The position numbers were made by a program, and so were the translations under genes. Below are positions 54,323-64,000 of a stretch of 64,000 bases of DNA, piece by piece; the stretch's first letter is position 1; each line of letters opens with the position of its first letter. A model generated the notes under the pieces. That model was not told the origin of the DNA. It did no database searches and saw only the letters and a list, made by a program, of their open reading frames with translations. The stretch covers positions 29,717,932 to 29,781,931 of the forward strand of contig OY755240.1 of assembly GCA_963576725.1 (NCBI GenBank), written 5' to 3'. Source of the DNA: Azorinus chamasolen (lineage: Eukaryota > Mollusca > Bivalvia > Cardiida > Solecurtidae).

Positions 54323-54550
54323 CCCATTCCCTCATAGGCTATTTTTAGATCCAGCCACTTTGAATAAATCTAACGAAAAGAAGGAGCATTAACTAGAGAA
54401 AAGTAAAATTATAGAATTTTGTAGTTTGAAACCATTGTGATAAATAGAGCATTTGCTCCTATAGGAGAAAATGCTCTATTTATCACAATGGTTTCAGAAA
54501 GTGACTTTAACAGAGGCGTAGAAAGGCGTATTTATGGAGGAAAGGGTTAA
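54319..54550 (-). mobile_element. MITE family B (member 3)
   Basis: TTAACCCATTCCCTC to GGAGGAAAGGGTTAA. Confidence 0.92.
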
Positions 54551-54679
54551 ATATGCTAGAGGATTCTGAATAACAAACAGTGCAGACCCTGATCAGTGGG
54601 CTCCTTCAGGAGCCCTCTGATCTGGGTCTACACTGTTTGCAAATGACAGTGCATACATCTTCCCGTTTAAAAGGGTTAA
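54547..54679 (-). mobile_element. MITE family I (member 4)
   Basis: TTAAATATGCTAGAGG to TTTAAAAGGGTTAA; hairpin GTGGGCTCCTTCAGGAGC. Confidence 0.88.
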
Positions 54680-54693
54680 TTCCAAATCTCCCC

Positions 54694-54810
54694 TTTAACC
54701 TGTTCCCTCATACAAGACATTGCAGACAGAGTAGACCAAGATCAACGGTACGATCAGGGTCTACTCTGTTTGCTTATGAAACTTTAATAGATCTGACTCT
54801 ATCGAACTGA
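54694..54810 (+). mobile_element. MITE family A, 3' truncated
   Basis: TTAACCTGTTCCCTC, ACAGAGTAGACCAAGATC; apex reduced. Confidence 0.75.
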
Positions 54811-55350
54811 TCCTTCAAGCCTGTCTTGCCGAATACTTAAGTGTAATTGTGGTAATTTTTTTTCTCTTCAAAAACTGCACTTTCAAGTTTGGATCCTTAT
54901 ACGAACTCAATGGTTTGAAAATGCAACCAAATATTTGCTCAAAGCATTAAATGTGGTTGTGATTTTTTTTGTTTTATATGTAATTGACAGTCTTCTCATA
55001 AAATATTTGCTAAATTACATGTATATTAATATTACCATTGTAATACAAAGTTATGGCCTGGACCAATGAAACCAACACACAGATGGATGCATGCATGCCT
55101 CTACACTCAACAGTCTCTGTGGCCACTATGTAAAACTGACCAGAAAGAAAATTGACATAAAATTGAAGATTTCTGGTTAATCCTTAGCTAGATAAGATTA
55201 CCGTTACCTCAGAAATAACATGGGTCTGAATAAAAAGGAAAGCTACTCAGTTTGTCTGTTGGATCCAAACGGTTTGCTCAGCTTATCACAACTTAGAATG
55301 TTAACAATCTACCTACTGACAAACAGATACAGAGTTAGGTACACAACATT
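54811..55350. other. No gene recognised
   Basis: Unique AT-rich intron-like sequence, with one family C-like GGATCCAAACGGTTTGC near 55260. Confidence 0.55.
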
Positions 55351-55353
55351 ACA

Positions 55354-55573
55354 TTAACCCTTTCCTCCATGAATATTCATGTAAGAAATAATGACATCAC
55401 GAATACTAATTAGATTAATTTATTACAATAGCACAGGACATTTTGTCCATGGCAGGAACTGCAGAATCATATCTAAAGCAAACAGAGCAGCCCCTGATCA
55501 GACGGCTCCCACAGGAGCCGTCTGATCTGGGTCTACTCTGTTTGCAAAGGTGTATTTATGGAGTAAAGGATCA
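55354..55573 (-). mobile_element. MITE family A
   Basis: TTAACCCTTTCCTCC to GAGTAAAGGATCAA; I-type remnant CAACCCTTTGAATGCTG follows. Confidence 0.88.
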
Positions 55574-55627
55574 ACCCTTTGAATGCTGAAGTGGAATGGT
55601 CCCGTCAGTAGTTAGATATAGAGTCCC

Positions 55628-55878
55628 CTAACCCTTTTCCTCAACCAAATGCCTTTTCACACCTTTGCAAACAGAGTAGACCCAGACCAGATCGGACACC
55701 TCCTGTAGGAGCCATCTGATTCAGGGTCTGCTCTGCTTGCTATGAAATTATACAGATATGATTTTATAGTTTTTGTCAAAGCAAGTAATTCTCTGCTTAT
55801 TTATCTTATAAAAATTAAGTTCATAAATATTCATGAAGAGATCAATTAGTGCAAAAAATGTTCATTTAGGGGAAGGGA
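55628..55878 (+). mobile_element. MITE family A
   Basis: CTAACCCTTTTCCTC; hairpin CTCCTGTAGGAG; right end GGGGAAGGGACA. Confidence 0.82.
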
Positions 55879-55902
55879 CATGTATGAAAGGCTTAAATTT
55901 GC

Positions 55903-56153
55903 TTTACCCTTTCCCTGTTCTATGTTTATTCCAAATTTCATTATCTACTGAATATTCATGGACAAATTAAGTTATAATGAAACATGGAAGGTAAAACATT
56001 GCAGCCATTTTAGAAAGTAAAGAAACAGATCTTTTAAATTCCATTAGCAAACAGAGTAGACCCTGATCAGACGGCTCCTATAGGAGCCGTCTGATCTGGG
56101 TCTACTTTGTTTGCAAATTCGCGAAAATGCGTTTATATGAGGGAAAGGGTTAA
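55903..56153 (-). mobile_element. MITE family A
   Basis: TTTACCCTTTCCCTG to GGGAAAGGGTTAA. Confidence 0.92.
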
Positions 56154-56270
56154 GTTGAATGATAAACATGCACACTCTGATCAGAGGGCTCCTCTAGAAG
56201 TCCTCTGATCTGGGTCTACACTGTTGACAGGTGCCAGTATTCTCATTTCTTGCATTCAAAGGATAAAGAA
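56150..56270 (-). mobile_element. MITE family I
   Basis: Shares TTAA with A; GAGGGCTCCTCTAGAAG hairpin; ends AAAGGATAAA. Confidence 0.8.
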
Positions 56271-56765
56271 CAGGGCTGTTCGTTCTCCACTCAGTCTGAA
56301 CAAGTAAGGCAACTTAGTCTTATCACAGAGTAATTGAAATGGTTCCACACACAAAAAACAACGACCCTACTGTCCGCCAATGCAGTATCCACTGAGAACG
56401 AGATCTGAATCATTGCAAAACTTCTTCTAATATTGCATACCAACAAAATAATTGTATCAAGACGTTCACAGCAATGGTTAATATTTTCTCAGAGACAAAA
56501 ATGATCTGGTTGCAGACCAATAGTTTGCATTGTAATCAGACTTTATTTAGATCCAAGGTTAAATCACTTGGGTAGTCGAATAGTGTATCCACATTTAACA
56601 AGAGTGAGTTAAAACAGTTAAGTGGGATGCGGTGGGTGGGTGGGGTGGGGGACTTGCATAATAGTCTAGCAATGAAATTCATTATAATTTTTGTCCCAAT
56701 GCCTGTTATATGAATGTGTAAAACACCCTTTATTAATTGCAAAGTATTTAGACCAAATTGAAATA
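56271..56765. other. No gene recognised
   Basis: Unique sequence; a G-rich run (GGTGGGTGGGTGGGG) at about 56630-56650 could form a quadruplex. Confidence 0.5.
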
Positions 56766-56767
56766 GG

Positions 56768-56994
56768 TTGAACCCTTTCCTCCGTGAATATTCATGTAAG
56801 AAATAATGACGTCATGAATATTAATTAGTTATAATATCATATGAACACAGGAATTTTTGGAACTGGCAGAAACGGTACCTCTATATCATATCATAAGCAA
56901 ACCCTGCTCAGATGGCTCATATAGAAGCCATCTGATCTGGGTCTACTCTGTTTGCAAAGGCGTAAAAAGGCATATTAATGGAGTAAAGGGTTAA
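56768..56994 (-). mobile_element. MITE family A, left hairpin arm shortened
   Basis: TGAACCCTTTCCTCC to GAGTAAAGGGTTAA; AAGCAAACCCTGCTCAG. Confidence 0.88.
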
Positions 56995-57401
56995 ACCACT
57001 TTTGACCAAGTTCCATAGTATATTTGATACTACATGTGCAGACTCTCCAAACAGTGTTTGGCTGAGAAATGAAGGTATATCAGCATACATCTTCTCGACA
57101 GCCCTGCACGATTCTTTTGTTTCTACTTGGGATTTTAGGATTCCTTTTCAGCTGTATTTTTCACCTCAGGAAAATATCATGGAGAGAATAAATGGCCCAG
57201 GCTGCATCTTACAATAAAGCTCATGTCTCTGTGACAAAGCCTCATCTTTCACAATTTTTTTTTTCTAAAAATTAGAAATACATTTTAGGCTTACATAGTT
57301 CAGTTTGTAAATTTTCTTTAGAACAAATTCAAAAGTGAAACAAATGTTCAATTTATCATTAGTAAAGATCAATTTCATTTTTGCAAAGATCTCATTTGAG
57401 C

Positions 57402-57657
57402 TTAACCCTTTCCCTGTTGCACATTTATGTAAGAAATCATGGCATCATGAATATTTATTAGCTTAATTTTTATAATGGTACATGTACATGCACACAGTAG
57501 CTTTTGGTATTGGTAGAAACTGTAAAGTCCGGTCTATTATCATTTCATAAGTAAACAGAGCAGATCCTGATCAGACGGCTCCTGTGGGAGCAGTCTGATC
57601 AGGGTCTACTCTGTTTGCAAAGGTGTGAAAATGCATTTATATGTGGAAATGGGTTAA
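57402..57657 (-). mobile_element. MITE family A
   Basis: TTAACCCTTTCCCTG to GGAAATGGGTTAA. Confidence 0.92.
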
Positions 57658-57756
57658 AGTAAAGGGAGTATTATAGATGCAAGTGTCATTATTTTCCACT
57701 AAACCCATAACTGTGACTACTCGTTAGCCATTTAAATGCTGGAGATGAGTGTAGGG

Positions 57757-57908
57757 GCATTTGCCACAGTTTATACCCAGATCAGAGAGCTTCTCTGGGA
57801 GCTCTCCAATCAGGATCTGCACTGTTTGTCATTAAAAATCCTCTCACAATTCATACCGTATAAACACAATGATGGACCATTCCACTTTGAAAATTCAGCA
57901 TTACTGAA
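57757..57908 (+). mobile_element. MITE family I
   Basis: GGCATTTGCCACAGTTTAT, AGAGCTTCTCTGGGAGCTCT, CATTCCACTTTGAAAATTC. Confidence 0.78.
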
Positions 57909-57944
57909 ATACATGTATGGTAATGACTGTTTGAATTTGCACAG

Positions 57945-58181
57945 AACACTTTATTCCATAGATAAGCTATCCAACACCTTTGTAAATAGAGTAGACCCAG
58001 ATCAGATAGCTCCAGTAGGGGCCATCTGATCAGGGTCTGCTCCGTTTATCACAAGCATCTTATTCTAGTTTCTGCCATGGCCAAAAAATCTCGTTAATAT
58101 GCTATTATAGAAATTCAGCTAACTTATATTGTACATTTATTATTTCTCACATGAATATTCACGGGGTAAGGGGATAAATAT
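57945..58181 (+). mobile_element. MITE family A
   Basis: CACTTTATTCCATAG, AATAGAGTAGACCCAGATC; ends GGTAAGGGGATAAA. Confidence 0.8.
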
Positions 58182-58339
58182 CAAAATGAAGTACAAAACA
58201 GATCTAGGCACACAACCAAATAGCTGGTACTATAATTACCCATAGTGATCAGCCATACAAACTTAGGCACATGGTGTACACCCTCATCAAAATACTCCTG
58301 AAGGAGCGGCTTGATGACAGTCTACAAGAGGTTCATTTC

Positions 58340-58670
58340 AGCCGTTACTCCATAAAGACACCTTTCTACCCCTTTGCAAACAAAGTAGGCCAGATATCAC
58401 AGCTCCTGTAGTCATCAGATCAAGGTCTGCTCTGTTTGCTTATGTTAAGACGGACTATTCTAAGAGCCGTCTGATCAGGGTCTGCTTCTGTATGAACAGT
58501 CTGATCAGGGTCTGCTTTGTTTGCTTATGGAATTATATGAAGATCTGATCCTACAGTTTCTAAGAGAATAATTCCTTTGAAATATTTACATTATTATTTA
58601 TAAAAATCAATTTAATGCATATTCATGAAGCGATTAATTCACACATAATTATATTCATTAGGAAAATTAT
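58340..58670 (+). mobile_element. MITE family A, right arm in three copies
   Basis: TTACTCCATAAAGACACC; GTCTGATCAGGGTCTGCTT appears twice after a damaged first right arm (ATCAAGGTCTGCTCTG). Confidence 0.8.
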
Positions 58671-58674
58671 TCCA

Positions 58675-58897
58675 GCTTTTGAGAAAAAATTACATCATGA
58701 ATATTTATTAGCTGAATTTTTATAATGTAACATTCCAAGGAAAGTTTTTGCTTTCACAAAAACTGTGGAGTCAGATCTACATCATGTCGTAGGCAAACAG
58801 AGCAGACCCTGATCAGACGGCTCCTATAGGAGCCGTCTGATCTGGGTCTATTCTGTCTGCAAATGCGTTGAAAGGCGTATTTATGGACAAGGGTTAA
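58675..58897 (-). mobile_element. MITE family A
   Basis: CATCATGAATATTTATTAGC, perfect GGCTCCTATAGGAGCC apex; ends GACAAGGGTTAA. Confidence 0.88.
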
Positions 58898-59109
58898 CTC
58901 TTTCCCTATTGAATATTCATGCAAGAAATAATGACATCATAAATATTTTCATTAGCTGAATTTTTATCATGGCATATGTACACAGTGTTTTTTTGACACT
59001 GTAGAGTCAGATCTATTATAATGTTATACGGAAACAGTGCAGTCATCTGATGTGGGTCTCCTCGGGTTCTAAAGGTGTGAAAAGGCATTTATATGAAGGA
59101 AAGTGTTCA
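58894..59109 (-). mobile_element. MITE family A, left hairpin arm lost
   Basis: Shares TTAA with the preceding A; TTAACTCTTTCCCTATTG; ends GGAAAGTGTTCA. Confidence 0.82.
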
Positions 59110-59335
59110 CTAGCAGTCCAGTCAGACTTTATTCCTGTGTGGCTGCTATTCTAGCTTCAATGTCGTGCCCATCAATATGGCCAAATATTTACATTGGCAA
59201 CAGTTCTACACTAGAAGAGACTTTCAGTTTAATTAATAGAAATTTCTACACATTTCATTTCACTGTGAACTAGATATGATGACCATTCTTATAAATATGG
59301 AATAATCAATAAGATATACCAGACATAATTCTTCA

Positions 59336-59572
59336 TTAACCCTTTACTCCATGAATATTCATGTAAGAAATAATGACACCATGAATATAATATTACTTAC
59401 ATAATTTTATATTATGACACATGAACACAGGACATTTTGGCCATGAAGGAAACTGTAGAATACAAGCTAACAGAACAGATCTTGATCAGGCGACTCCTAT
59501 AGGAGCTGTCTGATCTGGGTCTACTCTGTTTACAAAGGCACAGAAAGGAGTAATTATGGAGTAAAGGATTAA
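59336..59572 (-). mobile_element. MITE family A
   Basis: TTAACCCTTTACTCC to GAGTAAAGGATTAA. Confidence 0.9.
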
Positions 59573-59773
59573 CTTTTTTAAAAATCAAGGCCTGACTTCG
59601 CCTACAAATTCTCAAACATGTTTGCTCGTCTCCCATTATATGACATTCAAGCAAGCATGTTTGGGAATACTTTTGGGTTGGTGAACTAAAGCCCAGACTA
59701 GATTCCAATGCTTTCATAGCCCTTATACACGGAACGTTCACTAAATAAGAATTAGTATGTTCTACTATGAGGT

Positions 59774-59965
59774 ACAGTAAAACCCCACTAAAGGACCACC
59801 TAAAAGAGGTATAATTCTGGGTTTGAAAGCCAGGTGGTAGCTTAATGCAGCATGAACGTTATGGAGAAAGCTCCTGCACTTTCATCCTGCATTAAGCAAC
59901 CACCTTCACTTCAAAACACCAATATCTATTCATTGAGTGGTCACTTTAGTAAGGGCTCTACCGTA
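59774..59965. mobile_element. MITE family H
   Basis: TA CAGTAAAACCCCACTAAA to GGGCTCTACCGTA; GGTGGTAGCTTAATGCAG core. Confidence 0.88.
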
Positions 59966-60266
59966 TATACTTAGTCATAAAATAAATCTGTTCAGACAAT
60001 AACAAAAAAGGACTAAACAAAACAGAAACAAATCCATCTAATGCATCCAGAAACAAATGTTTGGGAGAAAAAAAATTGGAATATATATTGTAATGTCAGT
60101 CAGCACTGTTCCTCTGTTTGATATAAATGGTTTCCAATGTTTCATGAATTACCTCCCTTTGCATGTAACAAATGTGTTTTTTTCCTTCTGTAAGCTCAAT
60201 TGACCTATCAATAAGTCTTTAGCACACTAACGAAACTGAAACATGCCGAAGTGTTTAGTCCATCTG

Positions 60267-60529
60267 TTAAACCCTTTCCCTCATATAACGCCTTTGCAAA
60301 CAGTGTAGACCCAGATCAGACAGCTCCTGTAGGAGCTGTCTGATCAGGGTCTGCTCTGTTTGGTTGTGAAATTACAAAAGATCCGACTCTACAGCTTCTA
60401 CCAATAGCAAAACATCCTGTGTGCATATGCATTTCTAGAAATTCAACCAATGAATATTCCTCACATGAAAAATCCTGTTCTCCTCTGTTTGGAAAGGGGC
60501 CAAAAGGCGGTCATAGAGTAAAGTGTTAA
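60267..60529 (+). mobile_element. MITE family A
   Basis: TTAAACCCTTTCCCTC to AGTAAAGTGTTAA; perfect GCTCCTGTAGGAGC apex; a second CTGTTCTCCTCTGTTTGG near the right end. Confidence 0.88.
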
Positions 60530-60586
60530 AAAATCCTGGTTAAATATTTTCATTTCTTTGCCAGACCCGATCTTTTAAATACTCAT

Positions 60587-60814
60587 TTAACCCTTTCCTC
60601 CATCAATACGACTTTCGACGCCTCTGTAAAAATCATTGTTGAAACCATTGTGATAAATAGAGAATTTGCTCCTATAGGAGCAAATGCTCTATTTATCACA
60701 ATGGTTTCAAACTACAAAATTCTAAAATTTTCCTTTTCTCTAGTTAATGGTCTTTTTCGGTAGATTCATTCAAAGAGGTTGTGTCTAAAAATAGCCTATG
60801 AGGTAATGGGTTAA
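60587..60814 (+). mobile_element. MITE family B
   Basis: TTAACCCTTTCCTCC to GGTAATGGGTTAA. Confidence 0.92.
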
Positions 60815-61038
60815 ATCGCCTCTCTGAAGCCATTCTAATGAGTACCAACGTCTCTCAAAGTACTGTCTTATCATCCACAGCACTGTATATTTTTGCTTGT
60901 ACATTATTCTGTTTTCTCTATGATAAACATCCCCACTCTAATAATAAAATGCTATCTTACTCTGAAGGGGAGGGGGGAACTAACTAAAACCCTATATAAA
61001 AACCATTAAATAAAAAAATAATTTTTTTTTTTCAAAAT

Positions 61039-61122
61039 GCAGGCAGTAGCTTAATGCAGACTGAGCAATGCAGAAAGCTCAGCTTTCTGCATTGCTTTTA
61101 TTCTTCATTAAGCAAACACCTT
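61039..61122. mobile_element. Family H hairpin only
   Basis: GCAGTAGCTTAATGCAG, AGAAAGCTCAGCTTTCTGC, CATTAAGCAAACACC. Confidence 0.75.
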
Positions 61123-61478
61123 GACTAAGTGCAAGAAGCTCTCTTTAAACATTTTACACCCCTCGGGGGCTTTGTTTTTAGCTTTTTATTAGAGGCAATT
61201 CGATACAACCTAAGTGCATTCTAAGAAACTGAATTGTTTGGTATCACATCTGAATTTCAAAATTGTTTTCAAGCAAATTAATGAATGTCTTTTTTCAGAT
61301 GCACCAATATAACTGTACCATATTTACCAAGAAAACATATTTTTTATATAAGCCAAAAACAAAACTTAATTTTCCCAAGGGAGGTAATTCTATCTTGCAT
61401 GAAAACCATCTATACAACTCTGCTGCATTCATAAAACCACAAACATTCTTCTTCACCAAGGTGTGTGTCACATGTTAC

Positions 61479-61662
61479 AAAGATGTTGGGCTAGGGAGTC
61501 GATACGCTCATGTGTCTGCTGCTTGTGTTGCATGTTGTTAAAGCGCTGACGCAGTGTTTCCCTCAGTTCCTGTCTCTTCATCAGCAGCTTCGTCTCGTTG
61601 GCCTTAAACCGCTGTATCTCTTCCTCCGATATCACGGCTTCATCCTCCGATGAACAATGTTG
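61479..61662 (-). CDS. Candidate upstream exon, charged helix
   Basis: Acceptor TGTAACAG, then one open frame only (the other two stop within 11 codons), and that frame is the one demanded by the exon at 63.5 kb. It begins QHCSSEDEAVISEEE and continues as a strongly charged helix (IQRFKANETKLLMKRQ, then an Arg/Gln-rich stretch). The 3' limit is uncertain: donors at 61478 (GTAACA) or 61505 (GTATCG) both leave phase 1; without splicing a stop comes at 61470. Composition resembles the coiled-coil part of the death-domain protein. Confidence 0.55.
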
Positions 61663-61701
61663 CTGTTACAATAAAAGATCTCAGTCAGTCTACAGCTAAG
61701 T

Positions 61702-61740
61702 TAACCCTTTACTTCATGAATATTCTTCTAAGAAATAACA
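61702..61740 (-). mobile_element. MITE family A, left end only
   Basis: TTAACCCTTTACTTCATG, TAAGAAATAAC, then cut off by unrelated sequence. Confidence 0.65.
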
Positions 61741-62248
61741 AGAGTTGTAAGCCAAAGGCTAAAAAATACCCCACTGGCTCCTTATTCATATTTGATGAGG
61801 AGGTTGGGTGGCACTGGTTATAATAATAGTTTAATCCTAATGACAAGCACAGATACACAGTTCCCCATGCTAGCTAGGCTACCCATGACATTTGAACTGA
61901 ATAAATACAAACCGTACCAAGGATGTATTTTTTTAAGTTCACAAAGGACCAGAACTCTTATAAATTTACAAATATTGCTCTTGCAATACATTATCATCTT
62001 ATGATGGTAACTAACTTAATCAAGTTACAAGCCAACAGTTTGGATAGTTATGAGATAGTTACAAGACATGCAAATGTTGCATAACTGTTATAAAATGCAT
62101 TTAAGAGTTACAATCCTTGAACTACATAATCAGCTTATGACTGATTGATGGTACATAACTGTTCTAAGTTACTAGCCAGTAGCTTTAAAGTTATGAAATT
62201 GCACTAAATCACAACATGTGCCCCAAAAACATTAAGACACTGAAAAGA
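61741..62248. other. Unassigned sequence in the 61-63 kb intron
   Basis: Begins AAGAGTTGTAAGCCAAAGGC where a family A copy is cut off, so part of it may be an unknown insertion. Imperfect repeats of AGTTACAAG/AACTGTT occur at 62020-62180. Confidence 0.4.
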
Positions 62249-62256
62249 GCAATAAC

Positions 62257-62420
62257 CAGGGTTTTCATTTTCAGCTGATTGCCGATGGAAACCATCGGCT
62301 GAAATGAGTTTTGCATCGGTTGTTTTCTAGAAACCATAAAAATTCAATCTAAGAACATGTCAGTGCCATCTGCTATGTCCAGAAAATAATCGGTTGTTAT
62401 GAATGAAAATGAAAACCCTG
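62257..62420. mobile_element. hAT-type MITE with perfect 8-bp target duplication
   Basis: Terminal inverted repeats CAGGGTTTTCATTTTCA, flanked on both sides by GCAATAAC (62249-62256 and 62421-62428). An 8-bp duplication and CAGGG ends fit hAT. An internal hairpin GCCGATGG/CCATCGGC follows the left end. 164 bp, no coding capacity. Confidence 0.88.
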
Positions 62421-62429
62421 GCAATAACT

Positions 62430-63400
62430 CCTGCAATGCTTGACATATAACTAGAACTATCACTAAAGGTGATGAATACCCCCCGCATGGCAGCCTTGAT
62501 TGCAAGTCCAAGTTTGTGACACCAATTACCCATGCAACAGGACCAAATGACAAAAATACTTAAAAGTTCAAGTAGAGAAAATTCTGTAATAGCTGCCACT
62601 AAACAAAGGAAAATTGTGTCTTGCACATGTACTATTCGTGTTTAGTATGTATAGCAAGTATCAATTCAATAAGTTTCAAAATGAAGGAGCAGTTCGTGAC
62701 ACCAACTCCCCATGTTTCGTGCAAAAATTACCAAAACGTTCAGGGGGAGATAATTCTGCAATGGCCAGCCGTAAATACATGAAAATTGGGTCTTGCACAT
62801 GTACCATACATGGCTATTATGTATACCAAATATAAATTCAATAATATTAAAACTGAAGGAAGTGTTTGGGACACCAACTCAACCATATTATATGCCAAAA
62901 TGACAAAAACATACTCAAATTTCAGGGGGAGATAATTCTGCAATGGCCAGTGGTAAACGCATGAAAAATGCGTCTTGCACATCTACCATATATTAAATAT
63001 CTTTAAAACTGAAGAGGAAGTTTGCAACCCCCCCCCCCAATGTTTCATGCCAAATTGACCCCAAAAAACTCAAAAGTTCAAGGGGAGATAATTCTGCAAT
63101 GCCCAGCGCTAAACATATGAAAATTGTGTCTTGCATATCTACCATTTATGGTTATTATGTATACCATAAATAAACTGAATAACTTTCAGACTGATGGAGG
63201 AGTTTGCAACACCAACTACTCCTGTTTCATTAAAAAAAGACAAAACAACTCAAAGTTCAGGGGGAGATAATTCTGCAATGGCCAGCAGTAAACACATGAA
63301 AATTGTGTCTTGCACATCTACCATTCGTGGTTGTTATATGTATAGGTAAATTCAGTAACTTCAAAACTGAAACTGGAGTTCGCGACACCAATACATGTTC
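62430..63400. repeat. 156-181 bp tandem array in an intron
   Basis: GGGGAGATAATTCTGCAATG recurs near 62744, 62925, 63081 and 63260 (weaker at 62579), each with AAAATTGTGTCTTGCACAT and a variant of GTTTCATGCCAAA. Confidence 0.85.
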
Positions 63401-63479
63401 AAATGTTAATTACTTCACATTTTGTATGTTATCATATTTTGGCATATGTGACTATTTGAACTGTAACTAAAGCTCTTAC

Positions 63480-63569
63480 CTCTAGCATGTCTTCTAAGCT
63501 GAATGTCATTCTGTACTGGCCATGATTACTGCAGTCACCCTTACAAGTAGGAATAAAATACCCTTCACA
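63480..63569 (-). CDS. Candidate upstream exon with Cys motif
   Basis: Exactly 30 codons between a good acceptor (TTGAATTTCAG) and donor GTAAGA, phase 0 at both ends. The product begins CEGYFIPTCKGDC and contains C-x7-C-x3-C and an Asn-His-Gly, then an acidic helix ending DMLE. The cysteine spacing could bind metal or be structural; no family is recognised. It joins in frame to the exon at 61662. Supported by splice sites, phase and a repeat-free position only. Confidence 0.55.
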
Positions 63570-63617
63570 CTGAAATTCAAAAAAACCAACATGAGAATAA
63601 GACAGAGCTGCAGATAA

Positions 63618-63696
63618 CGGTGCTTACCCAAATACTAAAATCGTCAATTCTCCAACGAACCCTTTACTGTGACCACTCTTTAGAATCGTCTCAAAG
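63618..63696. mobile_element. Family J palindrome, left half
   Basis: CAAATACTAAAATCGTC, CACTCTTTAGAATCGTC; the right arm is displaced by the hAT-like terminus at 63697. Confidence 0.78.
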
Positions 63697-63850
63697 CAGG
63701 GTTGGCAAAATGCCGGCATTTATGAGTATTTACCGTGCCGGTGGTAAATACCGGTAAATACCGGGATTTACTGGCGTTTACTGGCACTTACTGGCATTTA
63801 CTGGTATTTGAATTGTCCAGGGGCTTAGCACATATTTAAACCATCCTAAT
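63697..63850 (+). mobile_element. hAT-like terminus with TTTACTGGCA repeats
   Basis: Begins CAGGGTTGGCAAAATGCC, a typical hAT terminus, then degenerate repeats of TTTACTGGCA/TAAATACCGG. It cuts into the middle of a family J palindrome. The other end was not found before the window edge. Confidence 0.5.
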
Positions 63851-64000
63851 GTGCTTTATTAGTTCTCTAATCATATATATACAAGTTTTGCCTTATGTAT
63901 TTGCAGTGTAAACAACCCAAAAAATAAAATAAAAGGTGTAATTAGGACCCAGCTTGGAAATGCAGGAGCCCTATAGGAATCACAATTTTTATCCACCCGT

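Noticed and set aside
57002..57217. Plus-strand 71-codon frame in unique sequence
   Set aside because: No splice sites, family motif or neighbouring exon; AATAAA-like words near its end are not enough.

Overview
The window looks like intron-rich nuclear DNA of a metazoan, most likely a bivalve mollusc of the heterodont type (Dreissena, Mya or Mercenaria-like). This is inferred from tandem-repeat Helitron-like elements resembling oyster 'pearl' elements, a tRNA-derived SINE, AT-rich sequence and a dense load of short palindromic elements. The species is not proven. There are no bacterial-style genes, and nearly all open frames of 60-120 codons are repeat by-products.

Gene content: I can assemble one minus-strand gene with confidence. 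Four coding exons (27943-26822, 21711-21498, 5046-4924, 4626-4442) join in compatible splice phases into a 547-residue protein. It has an alpha-helical and coiled-coil body and a C-terminal death domain split over the last two exons. Three further minus-strand exon candidates (63569-63480, 61662-61479, 44188-44142) are mutually phase-compatible. They can join in frame to the exon at 21711 but not to the start of the large exon, so the large exon may be an alternative first coding exon, or the upstream exons may belong to another gene. If all seven belong together the locus covers about 59 kb and fills the window.

Repeat layout: the introns hold roughly 100 or more short inverted-repeat elements (MITEs). 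Two superfamilies dominate. One (local names A, B, C, D, I, L) starts and ends with TTAA followed by CCC-type ends, as piggyBac derivatives do. The other (E, F, G, H) starts with CAGT at TA sites, as Tc1/mariner derivatives do. A third palindrome family (J) is common at 50-54 kb. Family D is young: two of its four copies sit inside other elements with TTAA at the junctions, a third probably does, and the fourth abuts an A copy. Several elements lie in head-to-tail trains that share a single TTAA.

Tandem arrays: a 7.8 kb satellite with a 44-bp unit (8,995-16,830) has nested higher-order structure and no MITE inside. A 42-bp array lies at 39.5-42.25 kb, a 70-bp array at 8.17-8.84 kb, about 160-bp arrays at 46.9-47.8 kb and 62.4-63.4 kb, and two Helitron-like elements carrying about 157-bp repeats at 48.1-49.7 kb and 50.3-51.4 kb.

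The observations most worth following are a fragment of the death-domain gene's own second coding exon (with its splice acceptor) fused to half a MITE at 29.9-30.06 kb, the TTAA bead-like trains, the nested D copies with recognisable empty sites, the 20-unit higher-order repeat in the satellite, and hairpin arms that keep the same mismatches across families.
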